Notes: generated from the letters alone by a model not told the origin. A stretch of DNA of 64,000 nucleotides from Amborella trichopoda (GCF_000471905.2 NW_006499364.1:6268250-6332249), one strand, 5' to 3'; positions 34,101-46,384 are shown, counted from the stretch's first letter. Translations and numbers: made by a program.

Positions 34101-34450
34101 TAACATAGGGATAAAAATCAAATTGCTCCTCATATTGGGCGATTACAATATAGCAGTTAATAAGAGATTTGTTAATCTTGGTAAATACAACTTGAAAGTA
34201 TCGACACGTGGTACATCACAGTAGGTGTCATTTCCCATATAAATCTGCTGGTTACCAGTTGCAATTTCCTTCAACTTTGTGAATCCGTCATTGATCCTCG
34301 AGACATGTCGACTGAAAGCTGAGTCAACCCATCAATTTCTTAGGTCATAGTCGGCCACTATTGATTCTTGAACTACGCAGATCAAGTCCTTTCTTTTATT
34401 TTGATTATTTTGAACAGGGTTGTTATTCTAGTTTCTATTTTTGTTTTTGA
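31186..34450 (-). pseudogene. pol of copia element 3
   Basis: Minus-strand pieces in order: protease region near 34,300; NLGEIVFKTCESCTSDKLTK (pre-integrase, 33,499-33,681); HSNLSPHFLGKILNTAMYII (integrase, 33,046-33,228); AEWTQVMDDELDFIKRNQI (RT start, 32,562-32,882); RT sequence to about 31,950; and SYLPFSNMITDPLTKGLSA (RNase H, 31,186-31,398). Numerous stops and frameshifts. Confidence 0.75.
33694..34069. repeat. 188-bp tandem duplication inside copia element 3
   Basis: Units 33,694-33,881 and 33,882-34,069 are almost identical (one difference seen, GACCCGACC versus GACTCGACC). The length is not a multiple of three, so the duplication shifts the frame. Confidence 0.85.
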
Positions 34451-34452
34451 GC

Positions 34453-35215
34453 TTAGACAATTAAACTTGATGTGCCTAATTTTCTTATAATAAAAATAGG
34501 TATTTTTAACTTTATAATTTTGGTTTTTAAAATTTCTCCATCTCCCCTATACCTATTAATTTTTTTATTATTATAAGGTTTTTTGGGGATCTGAGAAGAT
34601 GAACTTTGGGCAAAGTGGAACTCATTAGTCTTCTTCCTCATTCTTCTCTCAGCTTCAATATTGAGGTGCATGGGAAGATTCAACACAGTTATCTCTTGTG
34701 CAAAGTGGTTCAATACAATTACAGCATGCTCCAAAGATGGAGGGAGACTGTTAAGAACAATGGACACTTGCATGCGGTTGGGGACTGGATTCCCGGCTGC
34801 AGGAAGATCCTTTGCGAGCATTGTCATTTTATTAACATGCTCGATCATTGAGTCTGATTTTTTCGTTATGCAAGAATTGTATTTTTCTAATAAAAATTGC
34901 ATATGGGTCTCAGAAGTGGTCCCATACATTTTAGATAGGGCACTCATCATACTTCGAGTTATGGTGTGATCCTCAAAAACTCTAATTAAATCATCTTCCA
35001 TAAAACTCAACATAGTAGTCCTAGCTACTTTGTTATCTTCTAACCATTTTTCAAGAAGCCTTTTGGCTTATCCATTGGCATTAGGCTCTAAAATTGGTGG
35101 TTCTGTATCTATAACATAATCTACCCTATCTTGGAAGAGAATATATCTAATTTTTCTTTTCCACATAGAAAAATTGGTTCCATTTAGTTTTTCAAGTTTT
35201 GATAGTTCTGATATG
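34453..35215 (-). pseudogene. gag of copia element 3
   Basis: The minus frame 34,453-35,013 (186 codons) reads MLSFMEDDLIRVFEDHT, then TTSETHMQFLLEKYNSCI, LPPSLEHAVIVLNHFAQE and NEFHFAQSSSSQIPKK. Upstream (to about 35,215) are KLEKLNGTNFSMWKRKI-like residues with a stop. This is the gag type seen in plant copia elements. Confidence 0.75.
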
Positions 35216-36473
35216 ATTAGCCTAAATGCCACTTTAAATTTTAAATAATACCTAAAGGTTCAAAAAATTTAATTATGTTTAAGAACATGGTAATCTACTA
35301 GTCAAATCAATAAGTTGCCGACTCTCAATGAGCTGCAACCTCAAAGAAAAATTTCTTGAACAGTTTATGTTCGCACTGCTGCAATGAAACAAAAAACTAA
35401 TAAAATAAGGTAATAAACTACTTTATGTTAATTCTTGCATGAGAATAATTTTCATAAATATATGAATATATTTTAACACAAGTGAGAGAGTCTATAATGA
35501 TATTTAATATTTTTCAACAAAAATACGACATAACATAAATCACAAAAAATGAATTCACAAAATCAAGACCATGAAATTTTCTTACTTAAAAAGACCAAAG
35601 CATAGAATAATTATGCAAGGAAGTGACAATTATGATGCCAATAAAATATGTAAAAAATCCCTAAATTATAAGCCACAAATAATACATGCAATTGATATGT
35701 TGACCTTTACTCGAATAGTTGTTGTGTGCATAACAATTTTCAATAATCCAAGAAAAATATGTATTAATTTTCAGCAACAAAAAATAGAAGAAGGAAGATG
35801 CAAGTTGAATGGTTTTCATCAGTTATATGTCTATTTTTTTTCTTTCTCTCTAAAATTTAAGCAACATCTTTATTTCTCCGACTGATTTTCAACAGTTATA
35901 TATCTCCTTTTTTCTTTTTTTTTCTTTTTTTTGTCTCTCTCTGTAAAATTTAAGCAACATCTTTATTTCCCTCTCTAAAAATTACATCAGCATATTTTAA
36001 TTTTATTTTATTATATTTAATTTTATTTTTTTTAAGTTTACTGAAATTCCAGTGAATTTCACTGATATTCATTGAATTAGAGATAAATAGTAAATAATGA
36101 AGGCCTTAGAGTTATGGATTGGTTCAAAGTTTTCTTTCTCTTGTCAATACTGATGATTTCGTTGAAAGGAAATTATGTATACATCCAATGCATAATAAAC
36201 AAATTACAAAAAAAAGATGAGCTGATAATATCTTAAAAGCGATAAGCAGAGAATATCTGAGAGACAGAATATGATAAGCAGAGAATATATTAAAAGGGAT
36301 AAGTAGAGAATATCTTAAAAAATGGATAAGTAAAGAATATCTCAGGGAGCAGATAATATCTTAAAAAGGATAAGTAGAGAATATCTTAGAGAAAGAATAG
36401 GGTTTATTTGATAAATGTCTTCACCTGTAGGTTATGAGCACACCACGCTTCCACAACCTCGCTTTGATATCAA

Positions 36474-36871
36474 TGTTGAAATCTTGAGGGAATAGATTCA
36501 CCCACCAAATTCCCAGGAGTCGATGAGAATGTCGTGAGACTGTTGATCATAGATGTTAGGTTTTTCCAAAACATTGAGAACTCAAAAATTAATTCGTACC
36601 TCTCCATGGCCATAAAAAGCTAGTTATAGACAGATGGGAGGAGGTTGTTCTCCAACATTCGGCTTACTTCTATAATCTCTGGGAAACGTGACCCACAATT
36701 CCTGGGAGGTGGGTAGTTATTATTTACCCATTAGATGACCCGTTAGATGACGACATCTTCAATCTCTAAAAAACCATTATTTTAGTGATAAATATTAAAT
36801 CATTAAGATAAATAATAAGAAAGAGAAATATGGGACATGTTAGGCCCCATGGCCACTCATACATACCAACA
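36474..36871 (-). repeat. 5' LTR of copia element 3
   Basis: 398 bp. Contains a small internal doubling of the CATCTAACGGGTC / CATCTAATGGGTA type compared with the other LTRs of the family. Confidence 0.82.
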
Positions 36872-37149
36872 TAAAATACAGTTTCGATGCCACAAATCCT
36901 TGCAATGATATGAAATCTATTGTTGCTCCCAATTATGAAATTTAAAATTACATAAATGGTGATGGTCATGCAGATCTATAAATACTTGAAAATCATAAAA
37001 ATAAACAGCCCAGATAATGTGTTAGAATATATATTATTTTTATGGCTAGAAATTCCCTTTTTTTGTATATATAAATCTCGAGGTCGAGATAATCAATTTG
37101 AGTAACATGGAACAACCTCCCTGAGTCTTTTTTTTTAAGTGTACCTTAC

Positions 37150-38990
37150 TGTTATGGTATAAGGATGGCACCTTCTATAAACTTTTGCCATCATTAACTA
37201 GTTTTACTTATATTAGTGCATATATTATTTATTTAAAAAATTTAGTTTTATTGTTTACTTTATAAGTGAGTATTATTTTGAAAAATAAAAAAAATAAAAA
37301 AGTAAAGATGCAAAGAAGAAAAACAATGAAGGAATTAACTTTTTCGTTTTTGCATTTAGAAAGATAAATATTAGCTTTTTACTTTTTTTATAGTAATTTA
37401 TTATTAACTTATATAATTTGTATTTTGGTTAATTATTATTTTTTAATATAATTAAAGTTATTTTCAATTATATCAGTATGCATACTATTTACTTATAAGT
37501 AAATATTAGTCTCAAAAATTCGATAATATGAAAATACAAAAACACATCATATAACACATGTAATGAAATCATGATAATTAGATACCTATTACAATCAAAA
37601 CTAATTATAATGTCAGCATTATCTATTTCTTTTATTTCATAGTAGTGACAATCTTCTTCTTTTCTTTTTTTTTTTGAATTTAGTTTTGAATTTAGTTTTG
37701 AATTTTTTTTTTTTGAAAACTATGAAAAAAACAGAAAAAAAAATGAAAGAAATAGATAAATAAAATATAAATGAATAAAAAATTTGAATAATGTATTTTT
37801 TTTTTCATTTACCAATTATGACAACTACAATTTTAGTTTTTTATTGTACTAATGTAACAATTACATCATACGCTAATTGAATAATTTTAATTTATACATA
37901 AAATATAATCTTATACACAAATGGTAAAGAAAATTAGAGAATGAATTATCTCTTCCTATCTTGTATTTACCACTATAAGTACTAAATTTCTATTTATCTT
38001 TTTTATGAAAATATTATACTTGACAGAGAGAGTTTTCAGGGAGAGAGAATATGAATAAACAATGATATAGTATAAATTGGGGAAGAAATGACTTAATGGA
38101 AATAAAATAGGAATAAAATAACAAATAAATTGATAAAATTGAAAACAAAAAAGACACTTGGTAAAAAAAATAATAGGGATCATCTTCTTGTTTATATATA
38201 ATAATAGATATAACTATAATAATGATGAGAGGTACGAAGAGAAATAAGCAAACTGAAGATTATATCCATCAATACTCTATTTTAATAGAGGAACATGCAA
38301 AAAAACGACAACACAATGTGTATAATTTTTAATTATTAAATACATATAGAATTATAGGAAATTAAAGAAATATTTAAATGGAATAATAGCTCTTTCATGA
38401 AAGACATATTCAGTGGCAATGCTACTGGATATCATTATGCTAATATCACTTTCTCTTCACAAACCTACATCAACGTCTCTTTCTATATAGAGTAGGACTG
38501 GTGTCATGGCGTTAGTACCATTTGAGCCCTAATTAAATAACACGGATTTTATTCTTACTAACACTTTCAAAAGTTGACTGTTTTCAAAATAGGTGAGGAG
38601 CCCGCAATCCGTACTAATCTACCCAAAACAAAAAAACAAAAAAAATCTTCTTGGTACCCTCATGCTTATGATAACATTTCTCTCCTCAATGATGTGGTAG
38701 AATTTCTCCCTCTTATGTTAACATTTCTCTCCTCAATGATGTGGTAGAATTTCTCCCTCTAAACTTTCAAGCTTATAGTAACCTCTCTCTCAGGCACAAA
38801 CAATATCAAAAGAACTCTCTGTCCCTTGATTTTATAATAATCTCTCTACAATAGTCTCTTTCTTTCTCTCCTCGAATCTATACAAATCTCTCTCTTTACC
38901 CTTAGCTTACAATAAGGTCTCTTTCAATTTTATGGGAACATCTCTCTCTCCCAGATATTATACAAACATCTCTCTCTATATGCTCAATCA
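37150..38990. repeat. Right arm of the dispersed inverted duplication, with the Pack-MULE empty site
   Basis: Reverse complement of the sequence around 3,740-7,925. At about 38,153-38,175 the minus strand reads CCCTATTA-T8-ACCAAGTGTC. This is the two flanks of the Pack-MULE joined directly. Homology continues through CTCTCTCCCTGAAAACTCTC and the TTTATAGAAGGTG end near 37,175. It contains a small tandem doubling of AACATTTCTCTCCTCAATGA (38,672-38,762). Confidence 0.7.
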
Positions 38991-38999
38991 AAAAAATGA

Positions 39000-41820
39000 G
39001 TCATGTTACAAATAACAAATTCGAAAAAAAATATATTACAATTTGAACCAAAAATCAATAGCAGATCCGCATGAAAGAAAACCTATAACAATCAAGATAC
39101 AATAAACGCTACAATGACACAACCACGAGGAAACAATAATAAGCAACGATATGTATATGAATTTGTTTTATTATTCTTTAAGTGAGTCTCTATCGCAATT
39201 TTTCTCCAAAAATATTTTAATGTTGATATTATCTCAATTCTTTTTTATTCTCTCTACCTAAAAGCCTATTCATTTTCTCTATTTATAATGGGATTTGCTT
39301 TCTTAAAAATAACAAGATAATCCAAATCCAATCATCTTTCATATATAACACATGAGCATGTTCGTGACTAGGTGTCAAGCAAGAAATTCATCTTAAGTTT
39401 GGAGTTTGGTTATGCTGAAAAATAAAGAGAACTATGTTAGGTTGGGATGAGAAGAATAATCCATCAATAAATCTACTAAAACGGAGTTGTGATTACAGTT
39501 AATAAAAAATAATATATAAAATATCATTTGATATATAAAATATCATTTCAATTTCATGTTGGACTAAAAACACAATATGTTTCTAAGGGACCATGTACAC
39601 AATATTTTCAACCCCAAATTTTGGTTCGTGAAAGATGCCATTAAATGCCAAAGGTACGTTATTGTGAGTTACTTTCTACTCCTTCCAAAAATAACCAACT
39701 TTTTATTTATTCTACTCCTTCCAAAAGTACTCAACTTTCTACTCCTTCCAAAAATAACCAACTATTAATAATACGTATAATGATTTACATAAGGAAAAAG
39801 TTTATACAAACTTTAAAAATGTAAAACTACGTATGTACCTCAAAAATCCATTGAAAAATGTTGTTTTAATATTGAAAAACCTCTAATTGATCATCTCAAC
39901 ATCGAGATGTATGATTATGAAAAAAAAGAAGATTTTGAGTCTTAGAAATAGTGCATCTTACAACACATTATCTAGGCCGTCTATTTTCCATATTTTCATA
40001 TGTTTAAAGATCTACTTCACTTTAACTATTTGTCGAGTTTAAAATTTTATAATTGATAGGAAAATAGATTTTGAGATAATATTAAGAATATTTTACATCA
40101 AAGTTATATGTAATGATAAAATATGAAGGGGTGGCTTAATGGAATCATAAGAATTATAAGAAATACACAATATATAATATTAACTTAATATGATATTAAT
40201 ATATTAAGATATCATAAAATGGTAACACAATATTATACAACAATACTTTTATAGTATGATAGTATTATATTATAATAAATATTATTATAAAAGAAGAATC
40301 CTATGATGTTGATGATATTAATAACATCACAATAACAATATAATAATGTTACAAGGTCTTATTACAATATAATATTCTATTCTTATGTTATAATCCCATA
40401 CTATAATGAAATATCAATAATATTAATGATGTTGATGATATTTCATAATAAATATTTAAAATATAAAAAATAATGAATATTCACAATAAAAATAATGATA
40501 AATATTAAATATTAAATATGAAATTTAAACAAAATTAATCATTCAGAAAAATTTAGGGGTGGTACCGATAAGTTCACATAGTAGACTGATAAAAGCAATG
40601 GCATGCAATCACCCATTTATTCTCATCAACTATCTATCTAAAATTTTAGTAAAATTTTCAATATATTTTATAAACTAATAAAAAGAGCATTTCATTGAAA
40701 ATTTTAAAATTTAATATATTATATAATTTATTCTTAAAATCGTGAGCCGACATATTAATAAATAAATAAATTTTTTATTTTAAAAAATAAAAAATTAATA
40801 TGAAAATAGATAATTATAAAAAATATAAAGTGAAAACCAAATAGAAAAATAGTGAATTTTCGACATGTTCAATGATGTTAGATAGGGGAAAAAAAAAAAC
40901 AAAGGTTAGCGACCCAAGGGGAGATCTTTATGTAACTTTAGGCAAAAATATGGATCAAACCATAGTACTAGAGAAACATGATCTATATGTAATTTTGCCT
41001 TTTCTTTATGCTTGATAATTCAAGAATTGTATGATGTCCATTTAATATTTGGTCGTTGATTTCGTGTTGTCTTTATACATATGTAAATACAAATAAAAAC
41101 TTGAATTTTATCTTTAACTACTTTCTTTCTTACTCATGATATTTTTTAATTTTTTGTAAAGAAAATGACTATTATGCTCTCTTAAGTTGCTACCACAAAA
41201 ATGATGCTTTTGACATTTGATTTCCTTGGATTAATGATTTTTTATATAAATTAGTTGAAGTATGATAAAATCTTATTTATGAAACTCCTGGGTTTCTCAA
41301 GTAACCTTGGAAACATTAAAGGAAACGAGAGAAAAAAATAAATAAGAAACAAGAAAAAATAGATAAATAAAAGAGAACTCTTGGGTTCTAATATTTGGGG
41401 TCACCATTGAAGAGAGAGAGAGAATAATCATGCAAAAATAATGAAAAGAATATAAATAAAAAAGAACTCCTGAGTTCTACTATTTGCGGTCACCATTGAA
41501 GAGAGAGATAATAGTTATGCAAAATTTGAAAAACATTACATGTGGAATATGTGATAAATGTGAGAGAGAGAGGGAGAAATCAAGAGACCAACTCAAAATC
41601 ATAAAAAATTATCAAAAGTTGCAAAAATTAGGATAAAAGAGAGAGACAAATAGGTAGAAGTGAGAGGAGGGATAAAGACAGACGAAGATGTGATCTTTTG
41701 TAGGTAGAGAGAACATTAAAGAAAATCAAGAAAACAACTCGAAATCAAAAACATTATTTAAAGTTACAAAATTATGCTAAAAACTTCTAAAAAAATCTCG
41801 CAAGGGACTCTCCCATAGAT
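39000..41820. other. AT-rich sequence without recognisable genes
   Basis: Holds a degenerate relative of the 44,831 MITE (about 39,780-40,095, recognised by CATCTCAACATCGAGATGTAT and AGAAATAGTGCATCTTACAA). It also has a doubled CTACTCCTTCCAAAAATAACC motif (39,677-39,765), ATA/TAA-rich sequence (40,140-40,560) and two GAGAGAGA-containing direct repeats near 41,370-41,520 (TCACCATTGAAGAGAGAG twice). No convincing coding region. Confidence 0.5.
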
Positions 41821-41821
41821 A

Positions 41822-42041
41822 AGGGTGTGTTTGACATGTGGAGTTTTTGGGAGTGAAAGGGACTCTCCCACATATAATGGAATACTTCTCTTCCATCACT
41901 TTTAATGGAAGGGAGGTCTTCTAAAACTAAACTCATTTTAACACTAAAATGGAGTTGTGTGGAAGGTTATCCTTCCACTTTATAGCTTCCACACAGTTAT
42001 ATTAAACATGAAAGTAACTCTCACTTATCAAATACGCCCTC
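41822..42041. mobile_element. MITE of about 220 bp
   Basis: Ends AGGGTGTGTTTGACATGTGG and, on the other strand, AGGGCGTATTTGATAAGTG form a terminal inverted repeat. Inside, TTCCATCACTTTTAATGGAA-like palindromes suggest a foldback. Target duplication not resolved. Confidence 0.5.
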
Positions 42042-42432
42042 ATATGAAAGAATTAACTGCACCTAATTTTAATGTCAATTCGGAAAAACTGATAGTTTTC
42101 AGTGGTTATAGTGATATCAAATAAGTCCAGTTTCTTGGGGAGTAGAGAGAAAATAGTTAATGAGAGTTAATGAGGCATTTTGGTTACAAGTAGAGCAAAA
42201 ATAAATAAATAGTCTACCATGTGAATAGAGGGGCACCAAGCTAGGACACCTGACCAACCTTTCATTTAAAAAATAGACAGCTGGAACACCTATGAACAAT
42301 GTTACAGGGACACCAATACCATTGTTGGTATCTAGTGCGTGAGATTAAATGTTAGTCTGGATTCGATTGGATCCAATAAAAATATTTTATATATTATTTT
42401 GTATCTTTAAAACAATATATAACAAAAAGTAC

Positions 42433-42453
42433 TATATATATATATATATATAT
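42433..42453. repeat. TA dinucleotide repeat
   Basis: Simple (TA)n run immediately left of the MITE at 42,454; also a likely insertion target. Confidence 0.8.
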
Positions 42454-42797
42454 GGGTGCGGTTTGTATAGAGCCTAGGCTCTAAACAATCAAATTAGAGC
42501 CTACCTTCAAATCGTGTTAAGAAATGTGGTTTCAATATTGGAGATCTTAGTGATAGCCTTGAAATATATTTTCATCTTTATTTATAAAGATCGACAGATC
42601 TATGAAAATCTTGAAAATTGGCGTTCTAAAAATGCATTACAAAATACACTATTTCCAAAACTTGAAATCCATTTTTTTTCTCATGTTTATACATCTTGAT
42701 GTCAAGATGATCAATTTGAGGATATTTGGGCATCAAAACAACCTCTTTTAGCGAAATTTTTGTGGTAGGCTCTAATTTGATTATCTAGAGCCTCGGT
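42454..42797. mobile_element. Mutator-type MITE, copy 1
   Basis: Left end GGGTGCGGTTTGTATAGAGC followed by CTAGGCTCTAAACAATCA. The right side has the inverted GGTAGGCTCTAATTTGATTA but the last 20 or so bases are lost. Reverse-complement homologue of 44,831-45,226. Confidence 0.6.
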
Positions 42798-43097
42798 CGG
42801 TAGTACCGTCACGGTAAAAAAATCATGCAAAATTGCATAGTTTCGTTTAATAAACCACCACGGATATAGCAAGTATGTGACAGTGTCTTCCATGCAACAC
42901 CTATGGGCGAAAATGGATAGTGTTTTTGCCCATAGGCTCATGACCGTTCGAAAAAATCGGCGGCATGTGTTTTTGGACCGCCACGGACCTAGCATGTCCG
43001 TGACGGTACTGTCACCGTAAAAATCATGCAAAACCGTAAGGGTTCGTTCAATTAAACACCATGGACATATCACGTTCGTGGTGGTAGCGAAACACTG
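42798..43097. repeat. Two degenerate direct repeats around ACCGTCACGGTAAAAA
   Basis: The unit (CCGTCACGGTAAAAA, ATCATGCAAAA, TTCGTTTAAT, CACCACGGATAT...) occurs at about 42,797-42,880 and again at about 43,005-43,090 with changes. A GC-rich middle contains GGACCGCCACGGACCTAGC. The origin is not recognised. Confidence 0.5.
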
Positions 43098-43100
43098 TAG

Positions 43101-43102
43101 CG

Positions 43103-43138
<36 letters not shown>
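43101..43138. repeat. (CA)n then (TA)n microsatellite
   Basis: About 13 CA repeats followed by TA repeats. Confidence 0.85.
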
Positions 43139-44821
43139 AAGCAACCTTCAAAAACCATGTTAGGGCCATTTGTTTGATTCAAAATTTAAAATACACCCTC
43201 TTTTCATTCTAATGAACACACACAAAAAATAAAAAATTGAAAATGGAACCTAGAAAGCATTTTTTAGCCCAATTAATATAGGACGTACATTTTGGTGAGA
43301 TGCTTAGATCTAGGCCTTAAAATGATCTTTTTTCTTTCTATTTTTTTTAGATAATTTTATTATCATTAGATTAACAATATTAAAAAAAAAAATTGAATTT
43401 ATAAAGGCCTAGATCTTGAAATTCATCAAATGGACGATCTAGATTTATTATTGTAGCAGACTCATTTTAACCGTATATAAGGTGCAAATTAGATTTTTTT
43501 TTTAGATTGATTATTGAGATGAAGAGAATGTGTGTGCAAAATTTTGGGTCATACAAATGCCACAAACATGGTTTTCTAGAAGTGTGGTTGCATTATATAT
43601 TCTAGTAATATGCACGTGCGTTGCACAAGATATTTAATATTAATCAATGAAACATATTTATCACTGAAAAATATTTTGAATAAAATATGGTCTTAGATAT
43701 TATTGAATTTATCATCATACTTGAATAATTTTATTAAATTATTATGATCTATTTAAAATTATGAAAGAAATAAATAATTCAGATATACTATTCGTGATAA
43801 AATAAGATTACAGAGAAACTAAAAATTTTAAATGAAGGAATTGATCTTCAAAATTAAATATTGTATCAAATAATTATAAATTTGATAAATTATTTTGAAA
43901 ATATTTAATTAATTCATACCCGTTAGGCACAAATTAACAAAAATACGATTAAATAATTCAAATTGCAGAAATAAAGTAATAGAGAATTTAAGTTATATAA
44001 ATAAAAGTGAAAAAATAATAATATAGGGTGTTTCCAGTGTCAATATCAAATATAGTAGTTCTTTAAAACATAAGGTCTTGCTAATACTTATGTCCAATAT
44101 ATTAGGCTATTAAGGCATACTTCAAAAGCATTAGCCTTGTTATGAACAAAAATGATACGAACCGATGTACATTGACGAATACCAAATTTCAAAAAGAAAA
44201 TTATTTAATCCTTATACTTACGGTATTGATAGTCTTTAACTATTAAATATAATTCTTATTAAATAATTTGTTTGCTAAGTATAATTTTTATTAAATATTA
44301 AATAGAATAATTTGTATGTTAATTCTTCTATATATATAGTATTATGTTGCCTATTAAATAAATTTTATTAAATATTATATTGATTACTGATATATTCTAT
44401 TTATGTTATCAAATATAATTCTTATTCAATAGTATAAAATAGGTCCTTAAGAAAAGGTAAATTTAAAATTTTAAAAAATGAAAGAAATAAGAAAAATAAA
44501 AATGTGTGCAACTTTTTTTTTTTCAATTTCGTTGTGGATGTCAGAAGTTGCAAAAATAATAATAATAAATACAAAAAATTGAAATAAGTTATTATATTAT
44601 TTTTAAAATATATTTTTCTTAAAAAAAGAATATATTTACCATTATTGTAATATGGAATATATAACCGACCATAGATTAAAAATTATGTAATATTGTAGAT
44701 ATTACCCAAAATTTAGTTTTCACATTAGATCCATGAATTGTGTCAATGGAATTAGTATTCAAAAATAAAAATCTTAATCTCAAAGTCAGACATACAAACG
44801 TTATCCAAAATAATGCAAATA
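43139..44821. other. AT-rich non-coding stretch
   Basis: No domain or exon recognised. It contains ATGCACGTGCGTTGCAC at about 43,609-43,625, also found near 30,133 as ATGCATGTGCGTTGCAC. Confidence 0.4.
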
Positions 44822-44830
44822 TTTAATATA

Positions 44831-45226
44831 GGGAAAAGTTTATATAGAGCCAATGCTCTAAACAATCACATTTGAGCCTACCTGAAAAATTTCACTAGAA
44901 GAGGTTCTTTTGATGCCCAAATATCTTTAAATTCATCATCCCGACATCAAGATACGTGGACATGAGAAAAAAAAATCGATTTCAAGTTTTGAAAATAGTG
45001 TATTTTTGTAATGCACTTTTTTATTGCCAATTTTTAATATTTTCAAGTTTTCATAGATCTATTGATCTACACTATTTTTTAATATTTAAACCTTATAAAT
45101 AAATATGAAAATATATTTTAAGGCTATCGCACATATTTCTAGTATTGAAACCACATTTCTCGACACTATTTGAAGGTAGGCTTTAATTTGATTGTTTAGA
45201 GCCTAGGCTCTATACAAACCGCACCC
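44831..45226. mobile_element. Mutator-type MITE, copy 2, with 9-bp target duplication
   Basis: Flanked by perfect TTTAATATA repeats (44,822-44,830 and 45,227-45,235). The left end is GGGAAAAGTTTATATAGAGCC; the right end on the minus strand is GGGTGCGGTTTGTATAGAGC. A 9-bp target duplication is typical of Mutator-like elements. No coding capacity. Degenerate relatives are visible at about 39,780, 48,490-48,780 and 48,950-49,300. Confidence 0.7.
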
Positions 45227-45684
45227 TTTAATATATAGTATTAACTGAAGAATATCTATTTTTATAATCACCTAAAATGGTAGCTTATTCGAATAGTTTG
45301 AAAAATCCATAATTTAAGGCAAAATATACATTTACGAAAAAAATTACAAAAGCACCTTTATTATCCGAATTAATGTAAATGCTATCCACGTTAATGCAAA
45401 TATTTGATATATACTACTAACTCAATAATATAGTTTTCTAATTACCTAATAAATAATTATACTATAATATTATTTATTTGTTGGAATTCAATTCAATTAT
45501 TTCTTAAAAAGAGGTGTCTTCACATCTAATGAAGTGAGAACTAAAATGATATTTGTAGAGCTCCAATCAAGAAATACATTTACGGTTTCATTACATCCGA
45601 GATTTATCTACAAAATGAGATACATCACAAGAAATAACTGATAATAGATAAAAAAATTGACCAATATTGTAAATATTACTTAAA

Positions 45685-46310
45685 TCATCTCGAAAAACTT
45701 GATCTACAAAGCCTCAATCAACAAATTATGTTAGGACTTATGTCGATCAATCAAAGATCTAAAAAATAACTCAATTTCACATAATGATCTAAAAAATGAA
45801 ATCCACATAGAAACTAATGAGAATATGATGGAAATGACCGAAATATAGGCAAAAACAATGAAGAAATGGAGAGAAAACAGAAGGTTATATATCTTGTAGA
45901 TCACTGAAAGATTTTAAAAAAAACCTCAAAAAAAAAAAAAAAAAAAACTAAGTTCCACTTAACAAAAAAAAAAAAACCTCAACTCTACATTGAAACCAAG
46001 AAGAACATGATAGAAATGACCGAAAATGTAGGCAAACACAATGAAGAAATGCAGAGAAAATGAAAGATTACTTACCTTGAAAACTTAAAATTTTGTTTTC
46101 ACAATATATCCATCGAGAACATCTCGAATAACTTGATATATATAGCATCAATCAACAAATCATGTTAGGACTTCTATAGATCACTTAAAGATCTACAAAA
46201 CTAAACAAAAATAAAAATCAAGTCCACATATAAACTAAGGAGAACATGATAGACATGTCTGGAAATGTAGGCAAAAGCAATGAAGACATGCATAGAAATG
46301 TAGAAATCAT
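45685..46310. repeat. Degenerate tandem repeat, period about 435 bp
   Basis: CATCTCGAAAAACTTGAT...CAATCAACAAATTATGTTAGG at 45,686 recurs at 46,121. The motif GAACATGATAGAAATGACCG...AATGTAGGCAAA occurs at about 45,830, 46,005 and 46,245. Between 45,919 and 45,976 are A-runs. Function not recognised. Confidence 0.5.
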
Positions 46311-46384
46311 GAATACATAACTAAATATTTATATTAAAATGAACACCACTTATCATCAAAAAATCATAAACCATAAATACACAA

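Larger units (their letters stand above)
30511..36871 (-). mobile_element. Ty1-copia LTR retrotransposon 3, minus orientation, same family as element 2
   Basis: LTRs at 36,474-36,871 (5') and 30,511-30,902 (3'). In minus orientation they start TGTTGGTATGTATGAGTG. The possible target duplication is GAAAA/TAAAA (4 of 5, low complexity). The primer-binding site is degenerate (TTGATATCAAAGC). Gag, protease, integrase, RT and RNase H pieces follow in copia order on the minus strand, interrupted by stops and a 188-bp internal duplication. Its gag is more complete than that of element 2. Confidence 0.88.

Noticed and set aside
34606-34969. Plus-strand open frames of 81 and 102 codons
   Set aside because: Antisense shadows of the gag frame of copia element 3 on the other strand.
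42711-43169. 152-codon minus-strand open frame
   Set aside because: Runs through a CA/TA microsatellite (giving Val-Cys repeats) and the ACCGTCACGG repeats; no domain and no splice-compatible context.
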